Source: Psychrobacter okhotskensis
Lineage (GTDB): Bacteria > Pseudomonadota > Gammaproteobacteria > Pseudomonadales > Moraxellaceae
NCBI RefSeq assembly: GCF_013248965.1
Contig: NZ_JABRVQ010000016.1
Coordinates: 1 to 64,000, forward strand
Length of the DNA stretch: 64,000 nt
Direction: 5' to 3'
Shown: positions 8,709-18,796 of the stretch, one piece after another
Numbering within the stretch: the first letter of the stretch is position 1
Layout: each line of letters starts with the position of its first letter
Notes under the pieces: generated by a model
What the model was told of the DNA's origin: nothing
Database searches by the model: none
Seen by the model: the letters and a program-made list of their open reading frames with translations, nothing else
Made by a program: the position numbers and the translations under genes

Positions 8709-9452
8709 CTATCTAAAAAATTCAAAAACTTTCAAAATAGTGATAAATATAATTACGCCAATTACTATTTTCTTGAAGCTTATGCTTCCATCTCTCTTTT
8801 CAAGATCATTTAGAACATTCATAGTATCACTCGATATTTCATTCCAACCACTCTGTTCTTTATCAACCTGATACAAACCTGCCTTGTAGGGCTGATCCAA
8901 CTCCAATAGTTGTCTTTCTAATTGCTGCCATTGTTCGCTTGGGTAACTCTGCATAGCCAAGTTAATCACCTCTGGGTTGTCGGTCGCATATGATAAAGGG
9001 ACAGGATTAAAATCTATCCAATGCGACAAAGACTCGTCGGTTGAGGCAGTATAAAGGGCTACTGTTGGCACTCTATCACCAATAGCTAAATTTTTGAGTG
9101 GTGGACATTCGATAATTTTTACAATTGGAAAATCACCATAACCCTTAGTTAGGTTTGTATTGACAGCAACGAGAGTAGGATGAACACCTACAACAATACC
9201 ACCATTTGAATCACCGCATAAAAAATGCTCTTTTACTCTCGTCCAGTAAAAGATAGTTGTGAATATAGCGATGCCGACAATCAATAAAAAACCAATATGG
9301 ATGAACATAGCAGCTAATATCGAACCTATTAAAAACAGTGTTAATGCACTTACAGTCGTTATATTATGTCGAAACCATACCCATTTATTCAGCGCTGCGT
9401 TACCAGGGTTTGAAGCAAAAGTATTATTATCAAGCGTGCGTTTATCTTTCAT
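8709..9452 (-). CDS. Membrane protein of unknown function, DUF3239-like
   Basis: The 247-residue protein has two adjacent membrane helices near residues 33-70 (VSALTLFLIGSILAAMF and FLLIVGIAIFTTIFYW), a soluble central domain and one C-terminal helix (KKIVIGVIIFITILKVF). The soluble part, with IIECPPLKNLAIGDRVPTVA and a Trp-Ile-Asp-Phe stretch, resembles DUF3239 from memory, but I cannot confirm the family. GAGAAG about ten bases upstream supports the start. It is upstream of the NERD gene on the same strand, so the pair may be co-transcribed. Confidence 0.6.
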   Translation of the reverse strand: MKDKRTLDNNTFASNPGNAALNKWVWFRHNITTVSALTLFLIGSILAAMFIHIGFLLIVGIAIFTTIFYWTRVKEHFLCGDSNGGIVVGVHPTLVAVNTNLTKGYGDFPIVKIIECPPLKNLAIGDRVPTVALYTASTDESLSHWIDFNPVPLSYATDNPEVINLAMQSYPSEQWQQLERQLLELDQPYKAGLYQVDKEQSGWNEISSDTMNVLNDLEKRDGSISFKKIVIGVIIFITILKVFEFFR

Positions 9453-9684
9453 TGAATTTACTTCTCATCTTCTCTATCTTCACTGTTCAGTAAAATTTTA
9501 AAAGTGATTCTATTTATCGAATACTATAATCCATTTTCTCCTCTATTGTCGCAAAATTATATTTTAACGATAGCAAACTGTCTTGTGCTTCAGTATTATT
9601 AAAATTACCTCACACATCAGGTGGCATTGAACTCAACAACTACTTAGGTGACATAACTAAAACCGAAAAGCGAGCGTATCTACA

Positions 9685-10683
9685 GTGAATAATAATAATG
9701 ACATCGTTAAGACTGCTTTTATATTTAGCCTTATGACAGCTTGCACCGCTTTGCTAGCCATAACTACTGCCCAAGCCAATGACTCTACTGGGTATGTCGG
9801 TACGGGCGGTGTTCAATATCTTAAAAATAACAATATCAGCATGCACAGCGAAGACCTTTATATCTCCAAAGATAAGATTCGCGTCAATTACGAGTTTAAA
9901 AATTTAAGCAATAAAGATATTACTGAGACTTTGTTATTCCCCCTGCCGCCTGTACCCTCACAGTTAGAGAGCGATTTTGCAGATACCACTAGGTTAGTGG
10001 ATAGCTTTAAGGTTTTGAGCAATGGCAAAGCTATTACTCCGAAAACTCATGTCCGTACCTTTATGTACCCTATTGTCATAAAAAATGGTGAGAAAACCTA
10101 CGCTGGTAAGGCTGTTGATACGACGGAACTATTTAAAGCCTGTGGTGTTAAAGACAGTGAGATGATGACCCCATGGACGAATCAAGGGGAAACGGATAAG
10201 GTGGATAAGAAGCTGCAAAACTGTACTGACAAAAGAATAAATCAGTTTATTGATGTTAATGAGGAAGATAGTTACATCTCTTGGGACTCGCAGATTGTTT
10301 ATAGTTGGCAGCAGACTTTTAAAGCCAAAGCTATTACCAAAATCAATCATGCTTATCAGCCTTTAGTCGGTGGCTCTGTGCATTTAGGCGAGGAGGAATT
10401 TGCTACTTTTTGCGTGGACGGCCCTACGGAGCTAGGATTAAGTAAAACAGGCGCTCGCCCCTATCATGCCTTAAGTTATATCTTAACGACAGGCGCTAAT
10501 TGGGCAAAACCTATTGCTAACTTTAAACTTACGGTAGAACGTGACCCTAATGAATTGGTCTCGTTTTGTTGGAGAGGTAAGGGTAAAGTTAAGAAGATAG
10601 GCCCGACGACGTTTGAGATTAAAGAGACTAACTTTGTGCCTAAGCATGACTTTGAGGTGGCTTTTATTATGAAGACTTGGTAA
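9685..10683 (+). CDS. DUF4424 family periplasmic protein (copy 2)
   Basis: Paralogue of the protein at 6679-7641, 332 residues, unknown function. The signal peptide is longer than in copy 1 (LMTACTALLAITTAQA before the mature NDST). The same SMHSEDLYIS core and the same conserved end (KLTVERDPNELVSFCW) are present. The first codon is a GTG at 9685 with no strong ribosome site; an ATG at 9733 in the same frame would leave a shorter but sufficient signal peptide. The two copies bracket the NERD and membrane-protein genes, so the block may have been inserted between tandem duplicates, or the duplication carried it. Confidence 0.78.
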   Translation: MNNNNDIVKTAFIFSLMTACTALLAITTAQANDSTGYVGTGGVQYLKNNNISMHSEDLYISKDKIRVNYEFKNLSNKDITETLLFPLPPVPSQLESDFADTTRLVDSFKVLSNGKAITPKTHVRTFMYPIVIKNGEKTYAGKAVDTTELFKACGVKDSEMMTPWTNQGETDKVDKKLQNCTDKRINQFIDVNEEDSYISWDSQIVYSWQQTFKAKAITKINHAYQPLVGGSVHLGEEEFATFCVDGPTELGLSKTGARPYHALSYILTTGANWAKPIANFKLTVERDPNELVSFCWRGKGKVKKIGPTTFEIKETNFVPKHDFEVAFIMKTW

Positions 10684-10690
10684 ATCCAGA

Positions 10691-11061
10691 GGTAGCATGG
10701 GTGGCAACCCATGGAATTTAGATTCATCTTTTTAATCCTAATAATTCTAGCGCAGGTTGTTATTTCGCTTGTTAAGATTACTCAAGAAACATAGTTCAGA
10801 CGTGGGTTATCACCCACGCTACGGCATCTACTCAATTAAGCTACTCGATACTAGAATGTGTGACATACACGTAGGTTGGGTGAAGTCTGCGACACCCAAC
10901 AAATCATAGAAATAAAATTAAAATTATAAAAAGTAGCGTGGGTGAAAACCCACGGAATTCATACCCCACACCTATTATCTTGAACAAAAAAAAGAGTCAC
11001 CAGATTTCTCTAGTAGCTTTTTTTTGTGTATTCAGACTCATAGCTGGGCTAAAGCCACAGC
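10691..11061. repeat. Cluster of five short GTGGGT/ACCCAC hairpins
   Basis: Stem-loops occur at 10696-10713 (CATGGGT/ACCCATG), 10801-10818 (CGTGGGT/ACCCACG), 10875-10900 (GTTGGGTG/CACCCAAC), 10937-10954 (CGTGGGT/ACCCACG) and 11043-11061 (imperfect GCTGGGCT/AGCCACAGC). Several are preceded by GTAG, as in dispersed GTAGG-TTGGGTG repeats seen in many bacterial genomes. They fill the 387-bp gap between the DUF4424 gene and tktA, which holds no gene. Confidence 0.65.
10985..11025 (-). terminator. Possible terminator for tktA
   Basis: An A8 run, an imperfect stem (AGTCACCAG against CTAGTAGCT) and a T8 run lie about 45 bases beyond the tktA stop. The stem has two mismatches, so the call is tentative. 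Confidence 0.4.
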
Positions 11062-11070
11062 CTACGACAG

Positions 11071-13071
11071 TTATTTAACCAAGCTAGTAACAGCCTCAAT
11101 AACCGCCTCAGTCGTAATCCCAAACTCTTTATACAGTTGCTCGGCAGGAGCTGACTCACCATAAGTGGTCATACCGATGACTTTGCCATCTAGACCAACG
11201 AACTTAAACCAATAGTCAACATGGGCCGCTTCTACGGCTACGCGAGCGCGGATATTGGCAGGCAATACTGACTCGCGGTAGTCAGCATCTTGCTCCACAA
11301 AGATTTCTGCACAAGGCATAGAAACCACACGTACGCCAACACCATTTTCGCTCAATGTTGCATAAGCTTGCATCGCAAGACCGACCTCTGAACCCGTAGC
11401 GATGATGATCGCTTGTAGCTCGCCTTGCTCTTTCGCAAGTACATAACCACCTTTAGTGATATCAGCAACTTGCGCGCTGTCACGTGCTTGATGTGGCAAG
11501 CTTTGACGACTAAAGATCAGTGCGGATGGATTGTTTTCAGACTTAATTGCTTCAACCCAAGCGCTAGCCGATTCAGTCGCGTCACACGGACGCCATGTAC
11601 GTAGATTAGGCGTGGTGCGTAGGCTAGTCAATTGCTCAACTGGCTGATGCGTCGGGCCGTCTTCACCCAGACCGATCGAATCATGCGTGTAGACATGGAT
11701 GATACGTTGCTTCATCAATGCACCCATACGTACTGCGTTACGCGCGTATTCCATAAACATCAGGAACGTCGCTACGTAAGGGATAAAGCCGCCATGCAGC
11801 GCGATACCATTGGCAATCGCGGTCATACCGAATTCACGCACACCATAATAGATATAGTTGCCATCAGCGTCAGTCTCGATACCTTTAGCACCTTTGAATA
11901 GCGTAAGGTTTGAGCCTGCCAGATCCGCTGAACCGCCCAACAATTCTGGTAATAATGGCTGCAAAGTATTGATAGCATTTTGACTAGCTTTACGACTGGC
12001 GACATCTCCACCCGCTTCTTGAGTTTGCTGAATATAGGCTTGGGCTTGGCTGTCAAAGTCAGCAGGCAACTCACCATTGAGACGGCGTGAGAGTTCTGCA
12101 GCAAGCTCTGGATAGGCTTTTTTGTATGCTTCAAAGTCAGTGTCCCAGTTCTTTTGCTGCACATCGCCTTTTGCTTTAGCATCCCACGCTTCATAGATTT
12201 CGTCATCTAATTCAAATGGAGCATGCTTCCAAGATAGCGCATCACGAGTCAAGGCGATTTCGTCGTCACCAAGTGGTGCTCCATGACTGGCTGCTAGACC
12301 TTGTTTGTTCGGGCTGCCCGCACCGATAGTGGTTTTACAGATAATTAAGCTTGGCTTAGTGGTCTCAGCAATCGCTTGCTCCGTCGCTTGCGTAATCGCA
12401 TCGGTATCATGACCATCGACTTTGATAACCTGCCAGCCATATGCTTCAAAGCGTGCTTGGGTATCATCAGTGAACCAGCCTTCGACATTACCGTCGATTG
12501 AGATACCATTATCATCGTAGAAGAATACCAATTTGCCAAGCGCCAACGTGCCAGCCAGCGAGCACACTTCATGACTGATACCTTCCATTAAGCAACCATC
12601 ACCTAAAAATGCATAGGTATGATGATCGACGACGTTATGACCGTCACGGTTGAACTGTGCGGCTAGTGTTTTTTCTGCGATTGCAAAACCAACGGCATTA
12701 GCAATACCTTGTCCTAGTGGACCAGTCGTCGTTTCTACACCAGGCGTATAACCAAGTTCAGGATGCCCTGGGGTTTTTGAATGCAGCTGACGGAAACCTT
12801 TAAGGTCATCAACGCTCACATCGTAACCTGATAAATGTAGCAATGAATAAATAAGCATCGAGCCATGACCATTTGACAGTACAAAGCGATCACGGTTGTG
12901 CCAATTAGGATCAGCTGGATTGTGCTTCAAAAATTTGCGCCACAAAACTTCGGCAATATCAGCCATGCCCATTGGCGCACCCGGATGTCCAGAGTTGGCT
13001 TTTTGAACCGCGTCAAACGACAGTACACGGATGGCATTGGCTAGTTTACGTTCGCTAATTGGAGCTGGCAT
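11071..13071 (-). CDS. tktA: Transketolase
   Basis: Thiamine-diphosphate enzyme that moves two-carbon units between sugar phosphates in the non-oxidative pentose phosphate pathway. I start it at 13071 ([18 protein letters not shown]) where AGGACA lies about seven bases upstream; the open frame runs 29 codons further to 13158 but those residues have no transketolase character. The resulting 666 residues match the family (about 663). Visible hallmarks are [12 protein letters not shown] near the N-terminus, LSNGHGSML, the thiamine-binding [27 protein letters not shown] in the middle domain, and the C-terminal [10 protein letters not shown]. It lies downstream of an orphan gene and serS on the same strand. 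Confidence 0.95.
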   Translation of the reverse strand: MPAPISERKLANAIRVLSFDAVQKANSGHPGAPMGMADIAEVLWRKFLKHNPADPNWHNRDRFVLSNGHGSMLIYSLLHLSGYDVSVDDLKGFRQLHSKTPGHPELGYTPGVETTTGPLGQGIANAVGFAIAEKTLAAQFNRDGHNVVDHHTYAFLGDGCLMEGISHEVCSLAGTLALGKLVFFYDDNGISIDGNVEGWFTDDTQARFEAYGWQVIKVDGHDTDAITQATEQAIAETTKPSLIICKTTIGAGSPNKQGLAASHGAPLGDDEIALTRDALSWKHAPFELDDEIYEAWDAKAKGDVQQKNWDTDFEAYKKAYPELAAELSRRLNGELPADFDSQAQAYIQQTQEAGGDVASRKASQNAINTLQPLLPELLGGSADLAGSNLTLFKGAKGIETDADGNYIYYGVREFGMTAIANGIALHGGFIPYVATFLMFMEYARNAVRMGALMKQRIIHVYTHDSIGLGEDGPTHQPVEQLTSLRTTPNLRTWRPCDATESASAWVEAIKSENNPSALIFSRQSLPHQARDSAQVADITKGGYVLAKEQGELQAIIIATGSEVGLAMQAYATLSENGVGVRVVSMPCAEIFVEQDADYRESVLPANIRARVAVEAAHVDYWFKFVGLDGKVIGMTTYGESAPAEQLYKEFGITTEAVIEAVTSLVK

Positions 13072-13164
13072 AGAGTGTCCTAAGATTAAAGGAGAGTTTA
13101 TTTGATTGAAAAAAGTTATTGAACTAAATTTGCTTAGATACTGGAATAGATGGCTCATTATAAA

Positions 13165-13545
13165 CTAAGTGGCAACAATTTTCCCTGTTACCCCTAGTCC
13201 AGAACTTGATCGGGTCACATAATAAAAAACCAACTGATCGTTAACGACTTCAATATAATGTTTCTCAAATTCTTGATAGCAAACATACTGAAGCCATTTC
13301 TCCTCTAGATAATCTGCCATTTGCTGATGGCTTACATTGTGCGCAAAGTTGCAATACAACGTGAGCATACAATTTGCATTATCATGGCGCTCTTGATAAA
13401 GAAAGTCGCAACCAAGATTGTTTTCCATACAACAGAAATACACATTGGCATCTATTTCAAAGCCTAACAAATTGTCGCCACTACTTTGACCGTGGGTGAG
13501 ATATTGTGAGTAATTGAGCTGATCAATTGTAGACAATGTCTTCAT
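13165..13545 (-). CDS. Uncharacterised Cys-rich protein
   Basis: I do not recognise this 126-residue protein. It has seven cysteines (FCCME, GCDF, NCML, YCNF, YVCY) and many aromatic residues, with no signal peptide or membrane helix. The frame is compact and fits neatly between serS (13 bp away) and tktA (93 bp away), all on the minus strand, which supports a real gene and likely co-transcription with serS. There is no strong ribosome site upstream of the ATG, so coupling to serS translation is possible. Confidence 0.55.
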   Translation of the reverse strand: MKTLSTIDQLNYSQYLTHGQSSGDNLLGFEIDANVYFCCMENNLGCDFLYQERHDNANCMLTLYCNFAHNVSHQQMADYLEEKWLQYVCYQEFEKHYIEVVNDQLVFYYVTRSSSGLGVTGKIVAT

Positions 13546-13558
13546 GACGTTACTATTA

Positions 13559-14845
13559 TCAAACTTCTATTCTTTCCGCACCGCCCATAAACGGACGCAA
13601 TACTTCTGGAACGGTGATACTACCGTCAGCATTTTGATGGTTTTCCATGACGGCCAATAGCGTACGACCAACTGCCAAGCCTGACCCATTCAAAGTATGA
13701 GCCAAGCTGGTTTGTTTGCCGTCTTTGACACGTGTGCCCATGCGGCGCGCTTGGAAATCACCACAGTTAGAGCAGCTAGAGATTTCGCGATAGGTATCTT
13801 GGCTCGGTAACCAGACTTCGATGTCATAAGTCTTTTGGGCAGCGAAGCCCATATCACCTGTACACAGCTTCATGACCCGATACGGCAAGTTGAGCTGCTG
13901 CAAGATATATTCGGCTTGTTCGGTCATTGCTTCAAGCAATTCATCAGATTGCTCAGCGCTAGCGATATTAACCATCTCGACTTTTTCAAACTGATGCTGA
14001 CGGATCAGACCACGAGTATCACGACCGTGTGAGCCGGCTTCACTACGGAAACAAGGCGTATGCGCGGTGAACTTTAACGGCAGCTCTTTGATATCTAAAC
14101 GCTCACCGCGTACCAAATTGGTCATAGGTACTTCAGCCGTCGGAATCAGATAAAAATCCATATCATCATTATTCGTATGATTGGTCAGTTTAAACAAATC
14201 ATCTTCAAATTTTGGCAACTGACCCGTACCTTTTAGGCTTTCAGAATTGACAATATAAGGCACATACGTTTCAGTATAGCCGTACTTGATGGTGTGGGTA
14301 TTGAGCATAAACTGAATCAAAGCGCGATGCAATTGCGCCAATTGTCCTTTAAGCACGTTAAAACGGCTACCAGTTAACTTAGTCGCTGCCTCAAAGTCGA
14401 GCATACCAAGCGTCTCACCGATATGCGTATGATCTTGAATCTCAAAGTCAAACTCACGCGGCGTGCCCCACTTACGCACTTCTACGTTATCCTCTTCTGA
14501 CGTACCGACTGGTACATCCGCCGCCGGAATATTCGGAATTTGCAAAGCCGCTTGAGTGATGCGCTCTTGTAGCGTACGTAGCTCGTCTTCCGCAGCTTTA
14601 ATCTCACCACTAACGCTTTGCATCTCAGCCAATAGCTCACTGGCGTCTTCGCCTGATTTTTTTAGGGCACCTACTTGCTTTGCACCAGCATTACGGCGCG
14701 ATTGCAACTCTTCGGTTTTGACTTGTAGAGACTTGCGCTCGTTTTCAATCGTCTGCCAGAACTCCATATCAAGCTCATAACCACGGGTGGCTAGCTGCTG
14801 TTGTAGGTCGCTTAAATCGCCGCGTAAGAGTTTCGGATCAATCAT
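13559..14845 (-). CDS. serS: Serine--tRNA ligase
   Basis: Class II aminoacyl-tRNA synthetase that charges tRNA-Ser with serine. The N-terminal coiled-coil arm that grips the long variable loop spans about residues 25-105 and is rich in Glu, Lys and Gln. Motif 2 is seen in [20 protein letters not shown] and motif 3 in [19 protein letters not shown] start at the ATG at 14845 ([11 protein letters not shown]), the conserved N-terminus of the family, giving 428 residues; an ATG six codons upstream (14863) is less likely. The gene leads the probable serS, orphan, tktA cluster. Confidence 0.96.
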   Translation of the reverse strand: MIDPKLLRGDLSDLQQQLATRGYELDMEFWQTIENERKSLQVKTEELQSRRNAGAKQVGALKKSGEDASELLAEMQSVSGEIKAAEDELRTLQERITQAALQIPNIPAADVPVGTSEEDNVEVRKWGTPREFDFEIQDHTHIGETLGMLDFEAATKLTGSRFNVLKGQLAQLHRALIQFMLNTHTIKYGYTETYVPYIVNSESLKGTGQLPKFEDDLFKLTNHTNNDDMDFYLIPTAEVPMTNLVRGERLDIKELPLKFTAHTPCFRSEAGSHGRDTRGLIRQHQFEKVEMVNIASAEQSDELLEAMTEQAEYILQQLNLPYRVMKLCTGDMGFAAQKTYDIEVWLPSQDTYREISSCSNCGDFQARRMGTRVKDGKQTSLAHTLNGSGLAVGRTLLAVMENHQNADGSITVPEVLRPFMGGAERIEV

Positions 14846-15343
14846 AATAGTTGCCTGTAACACTAAAGGTGAGTAAAAGGTTTAAAAGTATTATTAATAG
14901 AGTAATTGCCTAGCACATCGCTATCACAGTCTTTGTGATAACTGGCTATGACGTTATGTTTTATATCAACATATCTTGTAGTCGCTATAATACCAAGACA
15001 CGGCAGATTTGACCATGTTTTGGATATCTTTGGCTACTTTTCCCTGTTTCTGGCTGACTTTCACTAGCTTTCGTTCATTATGCTAATCGCTTATCATAAG
15101 TTATTATGTTTTTAATTGCTCACTTTTGCTTTCGTCTAGTCTTAGTAAGCTGAGTATAGAGCGTGAACTACGTCATTAATATGACATCTATCCGTGAACA
15201 GTCTTGCTTATATGTTTCATTTAGGAGTACTTTTCGGTAAGATAAGCGCATACCTTTATTCACTTCTAGCCAAGTACAGCATCGCTGCTTCGCTTTGGCA
15301 GTTTTAATCCAACGCTTTTAATATAAGTATTTGAGAAACCTTT
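14846..15343. other. Divergent promoter region between serS and the YcxB-like gene
   Basis: Nearly 500 bp without a plausible gene or strong repeat. It must hold the divergent promoters of serS (minus) and the gene at 15344 (plus). I see no riboswitch or T-box-like fold and no clear operator. Confidence 0.5.
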
Positions 15344-16003
15344 ATGGCCCTGTACCCCTACACGCTCCAACCTGTCGCCTTAAACCTAACTGAGGCTGAA
15401 TTCCACCAAGCACAGTATGAACTGTTTGCCAGTGCCAGCCCTTCTTTTGGTTTATCAAGCTTTAAGACCAAAGAGTGGATCATCATGGCCGTGGTTGTGG
15501 TACTCGCTATTGCAGGACTTATCTTTGTGACAGGCTATTCAACCATTATATTTTGGTTAATGCTGGTTGGTGTGGTGATTTATCTATTGGCACGTACTTT
15601 AGGTTTTAAATGGTACGTAAAAAGAGAGTTTGACAAACAAGTCGCTGACCAAGAGATGCCAGATGAAATGCGCCAGATGAAGTTAGGTGTGCAAAAGCAT
15701 GGTCTAGTCATGGCGATGCCAAGCAACCAGCCTGATATGATGAAAAACTCGCAAATGCGCGGTATGCAAATGCGTGCAGGCGCAACTCAGCAAGCGGTTA
15801 TTCCTTGGACCTCTATCAAGAGCTGGGATGAGACTGACGACTATATCTTTATGATGTTTGAGCTAAAAGGTCAGCAAGGTAGCCAAATCGTACCGAAACG
15901 CTTGCAAGCACAGAAGTTTCCTATCGATACGATACGTCAACATTTACAAGAAGTGGTTCCCGTTAAAGGCTTAAATCCTGAAAACTTGCAGCCACCAGCG
16001 TAA
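15344..16003 (+). CDS. YcxB-like membrane protein
   Basis: The 219-residue protein has two membrane helices around residues 47-85 (WIIMAVVVVLAIAGLIFV and TIIFWLMLVGVVIYLLA) and a C-terminal soluble domain. The segment VIPWTSIKSWDETDDYIFMM followed by IVPKRL matches the YcxB-like C-terminal domain, a family of unknown function. A Met-rich stretch (MMKNSQMRGMQMRAG) lies before it. GAGAA about nine bases upstream supports the ATG. No operon partner is seen: serS is divergent and dps is 260 bp downstream. Confidence 0.68.
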   Translation: MALYPYTLQPVALNLTEAEFHQAQYELFASASPSFGLSSFKTKEWIIMAVVVVLAIAGLIFVTGYSTIIFWLMLVGVVIYLLARTLGFKWYVKREFDKQVADQEMPDEMRQMKLGVQKHGLVMAMPSNQPDMMKNSQMRGMQMRAGATQQAVIPWTSIKSWDETDDYIFMMFELKGQQGSQIVPKRLQAQKFPIDTIRQHLQEVVPVKGLNPENLQPPA

Positions 16004-16263
16004 ATGTAATGAGGTCTCTCTATCGTTTAGAAAAACAATAGAGAGACTTAGTTTTATAAAACCAATCGTAAAATTGTATTTATTAAATTTAACTTATTAA
16101 TAATAGTTTGCTATTATTATAAGCATCAAAGGAAGCAATAGAGTCTATATTGATAGATACAGATGAAAAATAAAGTATTTTTCGCTGTATCTTAATTCAT
16201 GAGAGCCTTTATTTTTCTTTATTTATTATCATATAACTACACTCACACTATAAGGACAATACT

Positions 16264-16749
16264 ATGAGCAATTCTAACAATGCTACTAACCAGATCGGTC
16301 TAGAAAAAGCAGACATGAGCGAAGTCATCGCCAAGTTGAACAATCTATTATCGACGTATCACGTGTTTTATCTAAACGTACGTGGCTATCACTGGAATGT
16401 AAAAGGTGAGCATTTCTTTACTTTGCATCCACAATTTGAAGAGCTATATACGTCACTACAACTCCAAATTGATGAAATTGCTGAGCGTATTTTGACGTTG
16501 GGTGGTACACCACTTCACGCTTATAGTGATTTTACGCAGCATACTAGCATCAGTGAAGATAAAAATGTTAAAGATGGCACAAGCTGTGTCAAAGGCGTAG
16601 TCACTGGCTTACAAGCGTTAATTGCAGAGCAACGCCAAGTATCAGCGTTAGCAGAAGAGAGCGAAGACCAAGGTTCAGCTGACCTAATCGATGCTTACGT
16701 ACAAGAGCAAGAAAAACTGGTATGGATGTATAACGCGTTTTTGGGTTAA
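16264..16749 (+). CDS. dps: Dps family DNA-protection / ferritin-like protein
   Basis: Forms hollow dodecamers that oxidise and store iron with hydrogen peroxide and, in many species, bind DNA in stationary phase. At 161 residues it has the typical size. The inter-subunit ferroxidase residues are all there with the usual spacing: H43 in GYHWNVKG, H55 in FTLHPQFEELY, D70 and E74 in QIDEIAERI. The N-terminal tail has few Lys/Arg residues, so DNA binding is uncertain. AAGGAC lies about ten bases upstream of the ATG, and a strong terminator follows at 16813. OxyR or RpoS control is common in the family but no site was identified. Confidence 0.92.
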   Translation: MSNSNNATNQIGLEKADMSEVIAKLNNLLSTYHVFYLNVRGYHWNVKGEHFFTLHPQFEELYTSLQLQIDEIAERILTLGGTPLHAYSDFTQHTSISEDKNVKDGTSCVKGVVTGLQALIAEQRQVSALAEESEDQGSADLIDAYVQEQEKLVWMYNAFLG

Positions 16750-16812
16750 GAATCGTTAGATTTTACTAGGCTAAATTTTAATAAGCCTAATGATCATCAA
16801 ATACTAAATAAT

Positions 16813-16841
16813 AAAAAAGCACCTAATTAGGTGCTTTTTTA
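16813..16841. terminator. Bidirectional intrinsic terminator between dps and the DUF2057 gene
   Basis: A6-GCACCTAATTAGGTGC-T6 is a perfect stem flanked by A and T runs. It lies between two convergent genes and should serve both. Confidence 0.9.
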
Positions 16842-16867
16842 TTGTCTATCTTTTAGAAAAGACTGTT

Positions 16868-17572
16868 TTATTTTTCGATCCATTGACGCATTTTTTCACG
16901 TTCAGCAGGCGTGGCTTGTAGCCATACTTGCATAAACGTATCTAACGTACTAGTAGAAGTATTTACGCTAGATGCTTGCTTAACAGTGGTCGTGCCAGTA
17001 TTGACGTTGCTAGTAGAATTTACTGCTGGTTGATCTAAAGAGGCGATAGCACGTTGGTTCTGTAACTCTGCATCACCTGCACCGCCGAACACGCCGCCTA
17101 GCGCTTTACCCAATCCAGCAAACAAGCCATCATTACCATTTGCAACGCCCTGTTGACTGGCAATAATGGCATCGTCTTGCTGTATCGCAAGGGTTGGCTG
17201 TTTGACATAATCTTTGGCTGCCTCATACTTTTCTGGTTGATTAGGCATGGTCAAGCGGTATGTCTGGTTGTCTGCCAGTTCGGCTGTCACACTCACATTG
17301 CCTGAACGCAAATAATCATGCTCGTCACGCGGCAGATTATACAAGCGGTCATACTTAGCAGTAATCGCATGCTGACCCGGCTGCAAGGTGAATTGTTTAG
17401 TCAACGCCTGAAAAGGACTCTGTTGAACTTCTTGACCATTGATAGCAGTCACTTTGATATAGTCATCAACGAGTAAAGTAACCGCGGCATTTGAGAGCAT
17501 AGATACCGATCCGGCACTGATAAGTAAGGTGCTGATGGTCAGTTTTTTTAGCGAAGAAGTATTGGTTTTCAT
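16868..17572 (-). CDS. DUF2057 (YccT-like) exported protein
   Basis: The protein starts at 17572 (MKTNTSSLKKLTISTLLIS) with a signal peptide cleaved after about SNA|A; the frame is open for 19 more codons upstream but they add no signal features. The mature N-terminal domain reads VTLLVDDYIKVTAINGQEV and LQPGQHAITAKYDRLY, which fits the DUF2057/YccT family of periplasmic proteins of unknown role. The middle has a Gly-rich patch (GLFAGLGKALGGVFGGAGD) and a Ser/Thr-rich linker, and the end carries LQATPAEREKMRQWIEK. It lies 86 bp downstream of hda on the same strand. Confidence 0.72.
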   Translation of the reverse strand: MKTNTSSLKKLTISTLLISAGSVSMLSNAAVTLLVDDYIKVTAINGQEVQQSPFQALTKQFTLQPGQHAITAKYDRLYNLPRDEHDYLRSGNVSVTAELADNQTYRLTMPNQPEKYEAAKDYVKQPTLAIQQDDAIIASQQGVANGNDGLFAGLGKALGGVFGGAGDAELQNQRAIASLDQPAVNSTSNVNTGTTTVKQASSVNTSTSTLDTFMQVWLQATPAEREKMRQWIEK

Positions 17573-17658
17573 AAATGGTCCCATTGATAGTAAATGCATT
17601 GATAACAGCGACATTTTGGATAGAAACAAATGGTGTTTCTAATATTTAAAATTCAGTA

Positions 17659-18462
17659 TTAAAAATCGAGTGGCATCGTATGTTGATCCTGACTGGCTGC
17701 CTCATTATCCACTTGTGTCTCTTGTGCAATATCCGCAAGCTCAGCTGCCAGTGTTTGCTCATCAATCGTACGCAAAGCATCACTGATGACCGCTTTAGAG
17801 ATATTGCTACGCCCAAGGTTTGAGAACATTGGCTGAATATAATTGAGCACCTCCATCATAGCACCGATACGATGTGGCCCTTCGGTCAGAAGATAATCAA
17901 TAATACGCTCATCAAACTGCCAACCACGGCGACGTAAGATAGACTGCAGCAAGGCTTGACGGTCAGCAAGATCGTGACCATTCGGTACTTTAAAGGTAGG
18001 CGCTTGTGCCAGACGAGTGAGCAAATCCCTCAATTGAAATGGTAACTCGCCCGCAGGCTTATTGGCAGCAAATAATAACTGGCGCTGCCCTTCACGGCTA
18101 CGATTAATGAGATGGAATAAGGCTTCTTGCCATTGACTACTTTGCTCAAGCACTTCTAAGTCATCGATGGCGATAAGCGAGAAGTTCTCAAGAGAAGACA
18201 GCACATTGACATCGGTATGGATCAATTCATTGAGTGACAAACAAATCGCTGACTTGTCCATCTCAATGAATGACTCACAGATAGCGGATAGTAGATGGGA
18301 CTTACCAGTTGCAGGGCTGCCAAACAGGTACAGCTGACCAATCAGGCCGACATGTAGCTGCCGCACTGCATCAATAATCGACATCCAACCGGGACCGGCA
18401 AAGTCACTGAGACTCGCATCATGCTTAATGTCCAGATTGAGACTTAGCTGTGCTTCTGCCAT
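17659..18462 (-). CDS. hda: DnaA regulatory inactivator Hda
   Basis: AAA+ protein that with the DNA-loaded sliding clamp stimulates ATP hydrolysis by DnaA and so prevents re-initiation of replication. The N-terminal clamp-binding motif AQLSLNL (residues 4-10) is clear. Walker A is GSPATGKSHL near residue 48, Walker B is SLIAIDDLEVLE, and a Box VII-type arginine region (LRDLLTRLAQAP) follows. The 267 residues are somewhat longer than E. coli Hda (about 233) because of an acidic C-terminal tail with EAASQDQ. Position next to the perM-like and purMN genes is the usual gammaproteobacterial arrangement. Confidence 0.92.
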   Translation of the reverse strand: MAEAQLSLNLDIKHDASLSDFAGPGWMSIIDAVRQLHVGLIGQLYLFGSPATGKSHLLSAICESFIEMDKSAICLSLNELIHTDVNVLSSLENFSLIAIDDLEVLEQSSQWQEALFHLINRSREGQRQLLFAANKPAGELPFQLRDLLTRLAQAPTFKVPNGHDLADRQALLQSILRRRGWQFDERIIDYLLTEGPHRIGAMMEVLNYIQPMFSNLGRSNISKAVISDALRTIDEQTLAAELADIAQETQVDNEAASQDQHTMPLDF

Positions 18463-18685
18463 GAATCATCAACTCGGTTTGCGTAGCGCAATAGATAGAA
18501 AAGGAAAAGGCGTGGTAACTTTTAAAACAGGCTCAGTTTAAGTAGGCTTAATAAAATAAACGAGCTTGAGGTTTTGATTACACTCAGTCAAACATGATAT
18601 TTATCAAAATTAACGACGTGTATCAAAACGCTCACAGTAACAGCTGTTAGCGTTACTACTGCGCCTATATATAACATATTTGCAA

Positions 18686-18728
18686 AATGACTGACAAGTC
18701 TTTTACTTACTAAGCTTTGTCAGTCATT
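18686..18728. terminator. Long inverted repeat downstream of the perM-like gene
   Basis: Two perfect 12-base arms, AATGACTGACAA and TTGTCAGTCATT, are separated by 19 bases. On the minus strand the second arm is followed by a short T-run, so it may terminate the perM-like transcript (stop at 18797). It is also the only structure in the 334-bp gap between hda and that gene. Confidence 0.45.
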
Positions 18729-18796
18729 AATTATTAAGCCTAAATGACACCCTTATTATCTAGCTATTTTATAAATTTTCAATGACATTACGCCTA

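Noticed and set aside
10691-11061. CRISPR array
   Set aside because: The repeats are hairpins with irregular spacing and variable sequence, with no constant repeat and spacer lengths and no cas genes.
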